Below, in pieces: positions 1-6,156 of a stretch of DNA of 10,534 nucleotides. The position numbers were made by a program, and so were the translations under genes. Source of the stretch: Thermoplasmatales archaeon (lineage in GTDB: Archaea > Thermoplasmatota > E2 > DHVEG-1); NCBI GenBank assembly GCA_023128855.1, contig JAGMDE010000071.1:1-10534 (forward strand). Direction: 5' to 3'. Numbering within the stretch: position 1 is the first letter of the stretch; the number at the start of each line of letters is the position of its first letter. The notes beneath the pieces were generated by a model. That model had not been told where the DNA came from and searched no databases. It worked only from the letters and a program-made list of their open reading frames with translations.

Positions 1-299
1 GCAAGCCATATCAATATGTCAGCCAGGATCCACAGATTATACAAAAGGACTGAGAACATGAAATAAAACAACCGTATAAGATAATTCTTTGATGTTGTCT
101 TTGGAAGATATGAATGTTTCTTTATTCTATAACTCGTTTCTACACCCCATCTTCTCCCATATAAATCAAATAATCTCTCAGCAAGATTGACATCGTTCTC
201 ATTGTATTCCTCATTGGTGGCAAATGCACGTTTTACCTTTTTTCCATCCTCAAGCTCTTCTTCAACAATAACCAGGTTAAATGTTATGTCCTGTGATAT
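1..299 (-). pseudogene. C-terminal fragment of a DDE transposase (IS4/ISH3-like), 5'-truncated
   Basis: Reading the minus strand from 299 to the window edge gives about 99 open codons with a clear transposase C-terminus. The stretch YGRRWGVETSYRIKK is followed by PKTTSKNYLIRLFYFMFS and a hydrophobic end with LYNLWIL. The Tyr-Arg-Arg-Trp-x-x-Glu pattern is the segment that carries the last acidic residue of the DDE triad in IS4-related transposases; that Glu codon lies at 138-140. The PKTTSKNYxxRLFYF wording resembles archaeal ISH3-type enzymes, from memory. An in-frame TAG at 300-302 sits directly upstream and the RHS gene begins at 475, so the N-terminal two thirds with the other catalytic residues is not on this side. 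The natural end lies outside the window. I infer a dead remnant left by deletion or recombination, not an active element. The superfamily is fairly sure, the exact family less so. Confidence 0.75.
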
Positions 300-404
300 C
301 TATTTGATATTGTTGGATAAATGTTGTTATCTTAATTTTCTCCGATAATTATTGTAAAGAGGGATTTAAATTGTTTTTCTTTTTTTGTTACATTTTATTA
401 TGTT

Positions 405-416
405 TAACAATTGTTA
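405..416. promoter_or_regulatory. 12-bp perfect palindrome upstream of the RHS promoter
   Basis: TAACAATTGTTA is a perfect inverted repeat placed 8 bases before the TATA-like box of the RHS gene. Its half-site TTGTTA also occurs at 324-329 and 385-390 in the same orientation. A site just upstream of TATA/BRE is where archaeal activators or repressors often bind, so an operator is possible. In AT-rich DNA a 12-mer of this kind can also arise by chance. The rest of 300-474 holds no gene that I can see. Confidence 0.3.
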
Positions 417-424
417 TGGATACA

Positions 425-432
425 TTTAAATT
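425..432 (+). promoter_or_regulatory. TATA-like box of the RHS gene
   Basis: TTTAAATT lies about 46 bases before the RHS start codon. Archaeal transcription usually starts about 25 bases downstream of the TATA centre. That would put the 5' end near 453-456 and leave a leader of about 20 bases containing the Shine-Dalgarno at 464-469. The flanking sequence is very AT-rich (ATTATATTATAAAACTATAT at 438-457), so another box cannot be excluded. Confidence 0.4.
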
Positions 433-463
433 AAAATATTATATTATAAAACTATATATTAGG

Positions 464-469
464 GGAGGT
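464..469 (+). promoter_or_regulatory. Strong Shine-Dalgarno of the RHS gene
   Basis: GGAGGT, in the context AGGGGAGGTAG, ends five bases before the ATG at 475. This is near-ideal pairing to the 16S rRNA tail and fixes the start codon. It contrasts with the genes at 6157, 7704 and 7800, which have no such site. This mRNA therefore appears to be translated by the leadered route while its neighbours look leaderless. Confidence 0.8.
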
Positions 470-474
470 AGAAT

Positions 475-3400
475 ATGAAAAAAAGAAAGAATATTTTGAA
501 AGAAGCTGGTGTTTTACTAATAGCTATGGTTATGATTTTATCATCAACAGCTGTTATAGCGATTGCAGAAATTCATCAAACTACAACCTCAAATAATAAT
601 ATACAAAAAACTACACGCGTTGTCTTCTTAGATGAAGACTTCACGACATGGCTACCTGATGGATGGTCAACTGATGACTTTACACAATCATTTACTAACT
701 ATGCAGGTGGAACAAGCCCTGAGGCTCAACAATATTGGCTCGATATTGTTGGAGATAATTCATATCTTAACTCCAAGCCAGTAGACACTGCTTCTGCATC
801 CGCCTTATCACTAGAGTTCAAGAGTTACATCGACGATTATACCGGTGGATACTCATGTTATGTTTGGATACGGTCAGACCCATCTGATCCATGGACTGAT
901 GTTACACCTTGGTCCAATCCAATTACTTCAGATATTCCAGCGGGTACTTATTCTATTGACATTACTGATGACATAGGTTCAGGAACCCAAGTTATGTTCG
1001 AGTTTGATGGACCAGCCAACAACATTGATCGCTGGTGTATTGATGACGTTAAAATATCTGACGCTGAATATATACCCAGGACTACTGGATATGAAAACTG
1101 GTATACCTATGTAGGTGATGGATCTGTAGATGTAAACATAGCAAATGGAAATCTTATTTTTACTCGTACAGATTTAGAAATAGACGCTAGAATAGATTTA
1201 CCTTATTTCGTGAGATGCAGAACCTGTGGCATCTCAATTGAACGAACATATAATAGTCAGAGTGTTGAAGACTCGCCTTTTGGAATTGGATGGACTCATA
1301 ACTACAACGTTCATCTTCAGGAAGCCCCAGATGAAACAATTACGCTTTATGACGGAGATGGGTCATTACATGATTTTATCAAATCTGGAGACACTTATAT
1401 TTCACCACCAGGGATACATTCAACACTGATAAAGAACGATGATGACACATTCACACTTCGACATAAACATGGCACAGTAAGTAATTTTGATATGAACGGT
1501 AAATTAACAACCGTGGTTGATACAAATGAAAATCAACTCACAATGACCTATGATGGGCAAGATCGATTAATTTCTGTTGTTGGCTGCTGTGGTAGCTATA
1601 TCAATCTTGAATGTGATTCATATGATAGAGTTACGAAAATTACAGATTCTGCAAACAGGGAAGTAACCTATGAATATAATGTAGCAGGTTATTTATCAAA
1701 GGCTACTGATCCGTTAGGGCATTCTACAGATTATATATATGATGGAAATAATATCCTTGAAAGTATAACAAACCCCAATGGAAAAAAGACTATCTTTACC
1801 TATCAATATCTTGATGAACTTTATCGGGTACATGAGATTAGCTATGAGGCTCCTGCCATAACTGCATACACCTTTAATTATGATTTTTCATCTAGAATAA
1901 TAACTTCTGTTACTGATGCCAATGGTCATACCACTGCCTATGAATATGATGATTGCGACAGAGTCACACAAATTATTGATCCTCTGGGCAAAATGGAAAT
2001 TTACCTCTGGGATGCCGACAATAATGTTATTATGTTTGCTGATAAAGACGCTAACACATGGGCTTGGGATTATGATGAATGGGGTAACCCATTACAAATC
2101 GAAGACCCGCTTGGTTATGTTTCTACATTCACTTATGAAGATGTATTTAACAAAATTACAAGTTGGACAGATGAAAATGGCCACACTACTTCTTTTGAAT
2201 ATGATACATATGGAAATCTAATCAAAACAATAGATCGATTGGGCTATTTTGAGACTTATGAATATGATAGTCGCGGAAACGTGATAGCATTTACAGATAA
2301 AAACGATCATACCACTTTTTATGAATATGATGATTACGGCCATGTAACAAAAAAAACTGATCCACTGGCATTTGAAACTGGGTATGAATATGATTCTGTT
2401 GGAAATCTGATAAAAGAAGTTGATGCAAATGGTCATGAGACAGAATATGAGTATGATAAACTCGGCCGACTTACAAAGAAAACAGATCCCCAAAAAAAGA
2501 AAACTGAGTATGAATATGACCCTGTTGGCAATCTAATTAAAGAAGTTGATGCTGAGAGTAATGTGGTTGAGTATGAATATGATAAACTTGGTAGACTAAC
2601 CAAGATTACAAGACCATTTGAAACCGATAAATCAAATAGCGTTGACAGAGGATTATCTAGGACTAGCCAATTCTTTGCTAATTTCCTTGAAAAACATCCT
2701 TTGTTAAATGCTTTACTTGAGCACTTATTTGTTGATTTCCTTGAGAGACATCCGTTATTGAAAGATTTGTTTACCAAGGATGATGCTCCTAGACCACGTG
2801 GAACTGACTACGCCATTACAGAGTTTGAATATGATCCTGTTGGAAACATGATTTCAGTTACTGATCCGAATGGATTTAGAACTAACTATGTTTATAATGA
2901 TAGAAATGAACGCATCAAAAAGATAAATCCTGAAGAAGAAACCACTCTATATATATATGATAACGTTGGCAATCAAAAAACTATTAAAGAGCCTAATGGA
3001 AACGTGATCTCCTATGCGTATGATGCAAGAAATCAATTAACAGATGTATCCGACTCTATAGGAATAGTGATCAAGTATTCTTACGATCCTGTTGGAAATA
3101 GGCTGACAGATACAGATGCAAATGGCAATACCATAACTTATGATTACGATGAAATGGATAGACTTGTTAGCACGTTTGATCCGATGGGTGAGGAAGCAGA
3201 CTACGAATATGATGCTGTGGGTAATCTGCTCAGTGCTTCTGATCGAAATGATAATCCGACAAGTTATGATTATGATGAAGTCAATCGACTGACTAAGGTT
3301 ATCGATGCATTAGGATATGAAACAAATTATGAATATGATCCTGTTGGAAATTTGATTGATATCAATGATGCAAATGACCATGCAACGTCTTATACTTATG

Positions 3401-5505
3401 ATCAATTGAATCGTGTTATTCGTGAGACTTTTGCTGATGGAACAACAAGGGAATTTACCTATGATGCTGTTGATAATATTATTTCTAGGGAGGATCAGCT
3501 TGGTCAGGTGACACAGTATGAATATGATGATTTATATCGGCTTAAGAAGCGGAATTATCCTGGTAGCAATGATGACAGTTTTACTTATGATAAAGCAGGA
3601 AGGGTGCTTAAAGCAAGTAATTCCGATAGCACTGTGACTTTTGAGTATGATAATGCTAATAGAGTAATACAAACAAAACAGGATAACTATCTTATAGAAT
3701 ATGATTACGATATTCCAAATAATCGTAGAACCATTAAATATCCAGTTTATAAAAAATCACATTCAAAGAACCAAATGTTTACTCTTGGATCTTTAGATGA
3801 TGGGAGTGTTGTTGAAAAGTGGGATAAACGCGGCCGCCTGATTGATGTGGAAAAAACAGTAGAAGGTGTTATCGCGCATTATGTCTACGATGATGCAGAT
3901 CGTTTGCTTACGAAAACTTATCTTAATGATGTAGTTTCTAGCTATAGTTATAATGATAACAATTGGGTAACAAGTCTGCAACACAATAAGTATTCAACGT
4001 TAATCGCTGGCTTCAATTATGATTATGATTATGAGGGTAACAGTAAATATTCTGAGAATTTGTTAACGTTTGATCCTTCTAAAGAGCATACTCATTCTGA
4101 GCGATATATTTATGATGATGTTTATCGTCTTGTTAACTTCAAAACAGGGGAGCTTGTCACTGGAGAAATCCCATATCCGATTAAAACCCACTCGTGGACT
4201 CTTGACCCAGTTGGTAACTGGAATCAGTTTACAATTGATGGTGATTCTTATCAAAATACGCCTAATCAGATGAACGAGTATGATGATCCATCTACTAATG
4301 GTCCTCCGCCTGTTCCTGATGATGATGGCATACCTGATGATTTCAAGGATCCTGTTGATACTCCTGGTGCTGATGGTTCTAATTTTGCTCATGATAAAAA
4401 CGGCAATCTCGTGGATGATGGTGTCAATACCTATGAATATGATTATGAGAACAGGTTAATTCGTGCTGTTCGCAAATCTGATAGTGCTGTATTGGATGAA
4501 TATCGTTATGATGCTTTTGGCCGACGGATTGAAAAGGAGGTATCTGGTGTGACTACTGAATTTGTCTATGATGGCTGGCGGGTGATTGAGGAACGAGTGG
4601 ATAAGGAGATAGAATCTGGGTATTTCTACGGTGGTTGGATAGATGAAGTGTTATGCATGCAGCGAGATGGTCAAACGTATTATTATCATGCCAATAAGCT
4701 TGGGAGTATTGTTGCTTTGACGGATGCTTCTGGTGATGTTGTTGAGAGATATGCTTATGATGTTTATGGTGCAGTAAGCATTATGGATGAAGCGGGAACG
4801 CCTTTGTCTAATTCAGCAGTGGACAACCCGTATATGTTTACCGGTCGTCGTTTAGATCCTGAGACAGGTTTGTATTATTATAGGGCACGTATGTATAATC
4901 CAGAGACTGGCAGGTTCATGTCAAAAGATCCATTAGGAATGGTCGATGGACCAAACATGTATTCATATGTTTCTAATAATCCAACTACATTCATTGACCC
5001 ATATGGTTACAAGATGAAAATATACAAGTCGGTTACACGTGGTCCTGGTGGCACAACGAGGGATTTTGACGTTTATTGCATTACAGAAATTGGTGGGGAC
5101 GTATTTTGGAGGTATTTAGGAAATTATGATACGCGAGGAGAAGCAAGAGACGCTGGGAGATCAGGCTGCAGTCCATATATTATCATCGAAAGCTATGTAC
5201 CATTCTTTGAGGACTTTAGTGATAGTAGAAGTAGTATACTCATTGAAAGCACTGCTCCTCCATCAGGCAGAGGTGATCCAGGCAATTATTACACTGAGGG
5301 TAGAAGCACCCCTGGTGGCAGCGGTGGAGATGTGTTTATCACCAGAGGAGATGTAACTCCTATTATGACCTTCGTGTGTGAATGCCTGAATGGAAACATA
5401 CGTTACGGTAGTACTGTAAAGAATGCGTGCAATGACTGTGACACTGAGCCGGGGGGCGGCGGGGGCATAAATATGCCAGATGCCATCAGTTCCCCCTCAA
5501 CATAA
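475..5505 (+). CDS. Secreted RHS/YD-repeat protein with unassigned C-terminal tip
   Basis: A 1676-residue secreted protein. Residues 1-32 form a signal peptide (basic start, hydrophobic VLLIAMVMIL, end at AIAE). Residues about 51-195 look like a MAM/jelly-roll beta-sandwich, ending RWCIDDVKIS. Residues about 212-300 match the DUF6531 module that precedes RHS repeats (FGIGWTHNY at 269-277). About 40 YD repeats of roughly 21 residues follow to about 1400, broken at 714-775 by a non-repeat insertion. The RHS core spans about 1401-1512 and contains NPYMFTGRRLDPETGLYYYR and two DPxG motifs at 1485 and 1508. In RHS proteins the repeats build a hollow beta-cage, and the DPxG pair belongs to an autoprotease that frees the tip. 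Here the spacing is 19 residues, where I recall 18 in enterobacterial Rhs. The 164-residue tip (1513-1676) has no toxin domain I recognise. It carries CxC-x14-CxxC at 1635-1655 and a Gly run. No C-terminal membrane anchor is visible. Role in toxin delivery, adhesion or surface structure is unknown. Confidence 0.93.
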   Translation: MKKRKNILKEAGVLLIAMVMILSSTAVIAIAEIHQTTTSNNNIQKTTRVVFLDEDFTTWLPDGWSTDDFTQSFTNYAGGTSPEAQQYWLDIVGDNSYLNSKPVDTASASALSLEFKSYIDDYTGGYSCYVWIRSDPSDPWTDVTPWSNPITSDIPAGTYSIDITDDIGSGTQVMFEFDGPANNIDRWCIDDVKISDAEYIPRTTGYENWYTYVGDGSVDVNIANGNLIFTRTDLEIDARIDLPYFVRCRTCGISIERTYNSQSVEDSPFGIGWTHNYNVHLQEAPDETITLYDGDGSLHDFIKSGDTYISPPGIHSTLIKNDDDTFTLRHKHGTVSNFDMNGKLTTVVDTNENQLTMTYDGQDRLISVVGCCGSYINLECDSYDRVTKITDSANREVTYEYNVAGYLSKATDPLGHSTDYIYDGNNILESITNPNGKKTIFTYQYLDELYRVHEISYEAPAITAYTFNYDFSSRIITSVTDANGHTTAYEYDDCDRVTQIIDPLGKMEIYLWDADNNVIMFADKDANTWAWDYDEWGNPLQIEDPLGYVSTFTYEDVFNKITSWTDENGHTTSFEYDTYGNLIKTIDRLGYFETYEYDSRGNVIAFTDKNDHTTFYEYDDYGHVTKKTDPLAFETGYEYDSVGNLIKEVDANGHETEYEYDKLGRLTKKTDPQKKKTEYEYDPVGNLIKEVDAESNVVEYEYDKLGRLTKITRPFETDKSNSVDRGLSRTSQFFANFLEKHPLLNALLEHLFVDFLERHPLLKDLFTKDDAPRPRGTDYAITEFEYDPVGNMISVTDPNGFRTNYVYNDRNERIKKINPEEETTLYIYDNVGNQKTIKEPNGNVISYAYDARNQLTDVSDSIGIVIKYSYDPVGNRLTDTDANGNTITYDYDEMDRLVSTFDPMGEEADYEYDAVGNLLSASDRNDNPTSYDYDEVNRLTKVIDALGYETNYEYDPVGNLIDINDANDHATSYTYDQLNRVIRETFADGTTREFTYDAVDNIISREDQLGQVTQYEYDDLYRLKKRNYPGSNDDSFTYDKAGRVLKASNSDSTVTFEYDNANRVIQTKQDNYLIEYDYDIPNNRRTIKYPVYKKSHSKNQMFTLGSLDDGSVVEKWDKRGRLIDVEKTVEGVIAHYVYDDADRLLTKTYLNDVVSSYSYNDNNWVTSLQHNKYSTLIAGFNYDYDYEGNSKYSENLLTFDPSKEHTHSERYIYDDVYRLVNFKTGELVTGEIPYPIKTHSWTLDPVGNWNQFTIDGDSYQNTPNQMNEYDDPSTNGPPPVPDDDGIPDDFKDPVDTPGADGSNFAHDKNGNLVDDGVNTYEYDYENRLIRAVRKSDSAVLDEYRYDAFGRRIEKEVSGVTTEFVYDGWRVIEERVDKEIESGYFYGGWIDEVLCMQRDGQTYYYHANKLGSIVALTDASGDVVERYAYDVYGAVSIMDEAGTPLSNSAVDNPYMFTGRRLDPETGLYYYRARMYNPETGRFMSKDPLGMVDGPNMYSYVSNNPTTFIDPYGYKMKIYKSVTRGPGGTTRDFDVYCITEIGGDVFWRYLGNYDTRGEARDAGRSGCSPYIIIESYVPFFEDFSDSRSSILIESTAPPSGRGDPGNYYTEGRSTPGGSGGDVFITRGDVTPIMTFVCECLNGNIRYGSTVKNACNDCDTEPGGGGGINMPDAISSPST
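2383..2616 (+). repeat. 126-bp higher-order duplication of two YD repeats inside the RHS gene
   Basis: Two consecutive 42-residue units begin at 2383 and 2509. Both read YEYDxVGNLIKEVDA, then EYEYDKLGRLTK. The near-identity of the pair is much higher than between other YD repeats, where only the YEYD/GN/L skeleton is kept. This suggests a fairly recent in-frame tandem duplication by slippage or unequal recombination. The second unit runs directly into the inserted segment that begins near 2617. Confidence 0.75.
2674..2781 (+). repeat. Tandem 54-bp repeat encoding FxxFLExHPLL inside the RHS gene
   Basis: Residues 734-751 (FANFLEKHPLLNALLEHL) and 752-769 (FVDFLERHPLLKDLFTKD) are an 18-residue tandem repeat. 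They lie in a segment of about 62 residues (714-775) that has no YD pattern and sits between ordinary YD repeats ending at LTKITRP and resuming at FEYDPVGNM. The DNA copies share TTTCCTTGA and CATCC blocks. The Phe/Leu/His-Pro spacing resembles the tail encoded at 5617-5685. I read it as an inserted module. Its function is unknown, but an amphipathic helical pair is plausible. Confidence 0.7.
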
Positions 5506-5697
5506 TTGGTTGGGCTACCAAGGGAACATACAGTCAAGGTCAGAGCAATGAATGAATGGGGTGCTATGAGCGACTGGACAATATTTGAAGTATCAATGCC
5601 AAAAAACAAAGTAATCAACACAATGCCATTGTTCCTAAGGTTCCTGCAACAGCATCCGCATCTGTTCCCAATACTAATACAACGATCAGGACTATAA
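5506..5697 (+). pseudogene. Decayed C-terminal tail of a PKD-like surface protein, same frame as the RHS stop
   Basis: Directly after the RHS stop codon, in the same frame, 63 codons read HTVKVRAMNEWGAMSDW, then EVSMPKNK, then FLRFLQQHPHLFPILI and a stop. The first part looks like the last strands of a PKD/fibronectin-like domain. The MPKNK plus FLxxHPxLFPxL ending resembles tails I recall on surface proteins of Thermoplasmatota, unverified. Just upstream, the frame starting at base 5505 reads IGWATKGTY, which would join naturally onto TVKVRA if about two bases were restored near 5535. The remnant therefore probably carries an indel. The N-terminal half of the domain is absent. The only initiator is a TTG at 5506 with no ribosome binding site, so an independent small gene is unlikely. 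It may be the former end of the RHS protein or of a gene it replaced. Confidence 0.6.
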
Positions 5698-5723
5698 GAA
5701 CTGCAAAATATAGTTCAACATCC

Positions 5724-5745
5724 TCTTTTTTTTTCTTTCTTTTAA
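5724..5745 (+). terminator. T-rich terminator after the RHS locus
   Basis: A pyrimidine tract dominated by T (nine T in a row, then C-TTT-C-TTTT) lies about 27 bases after the stop of the decayed tail and 220 bases after the RHS stop. Intrinsic termination in archaea relies on such U-runs without needing a hairpin, and no stem is obvious here. It would end the RHS transcript before the HTH gene. Confidence 0.55.
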
Positions 5746-5870
5746 TTTATTAATTTAAGGCTTTACTTTTTAATCATACAAAAATCAAATTAAAAGACCT
5801 GTTTGTCGTTCTCCTGCTGCTTACAAATCAGCCATTCTAAAACCCAACCTGCTTCAAACTCTTCTAGATC

Positions 5871-6064
5871 TTTCCATAATATAGTTGGTAAATATAGCCG
5901 TAGCAATTCAAAAAAACATCCTAGTTTTCTCGAAGAAAAACATTCTTATTTACTTTTCCAGCCATCTCCTTAAAAACCCCTTATTTTTTCCAGAATATAG
6001 TTGGCACTCTGGATCCAGTATTTAGTTGGTAACATGCAAAAATCTATTTCCAGATTTTGGTTGA
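5871..6064 (+). repeat. Four dispersed copies of TTTCCAGAATATAGTTGG
   Basis: The copies start at 5871, 5987, 6012 and 6047. The first two differ at one of 18 positions (TTTCCATAATATAGTTGG and TTTCCAGAATATAGTTGG). The third (GATCCAGTATTTAGTTGG) and fourth (TTTCCAGATTTTGGTTGA) are looser. The core is CCA-N9-TGG, a weak dyad, in the same orientation each time, with spacings of 116, 25 and 35 bases. They lie 93 to 286 bases before the HTH gene. They could be operator sites, possibly for the HTH protein, or decayed copies of a repeated sequence. Confidence 0.55.
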
Positions 6065-6126
6065 TGGGTCTCTGCTTTCGTTTTTAAAATAGTTTATTCT
6101 GCTAAAGAAGTCAATCCATGGTTATC

Positions 6127-6134
6127 TTTTTATA
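6127..6134 (+). promoter_or_regulatory. TATA box of the HTH gene
   Basis: TTTTTATA is centred about 26 bases before the ATG at 6157, which predicts transcription starting at or next to the start codon. No Shine-Dalgarno is seen in AACATAGAAAGCAATG, so a leaderless mRNA is likely. The identical octamer precedes the surface-protein gene at 7800. Confidence 0.5.
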
Positions 6135-6156
6135 CCATTTTTTAACATAGAAAGCA

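Larger units (their letters stand above)
5746..6156. other. Long intergenic region with repeated elements and a possible gene remnant
   Basis: No convincing gene lies here. The stretch holds four copies of an 18-bp element (listed separately) and the promoter of the HTH gene near 6127. On the minus strand, 5790-5945 is open for 51 codons and reads plausibly like protein in its last part (DLEEFEAGWVLEWLICKQQ), but it lacks an ATG and a ribosome site. It could be the end of a vanished gene or chance. I see no tRNA-like or CRISPR structure. Confidence 0.5.

Noticed and set aside
2383..2616. CRISPR-like regular repeats
   Set aside because: The repeats are in-frame protein repeats (YD motif) without unique spacers of constant length.
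2218..2777. Antisense open frames of 91 and 114 codons inside the RHS gene
   Set aside because: They are by-products of the repetitive GAATATGAT codon pattern read backwards. The translations are Ser/Tyr or Ile/Phe-rich mirror images of the YD repeats with no start signals.
4063..4392. Antisense 109-codon frame with an Arg/Ile-rich product
   Set aside because: It lies wholly inside the RHS gene, has a biased low-complexity composition, and has no ribosome site or family resemblance.
5126..5356. Overlapping plus-strand frame of 76 codons in the RHS tip (possible immunity gene)
   Set aside because: It is out of frame within intact coding sequence whose own frame encodes the tip. It has no Shine-Dalgarno and an unconvincing composition.
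5403..5621. Antisense 72-codon frame across the RHS end
   Set aside because: The run of prolines is just the complement of the G-run, and the rest is the reverse of the tail remnant.
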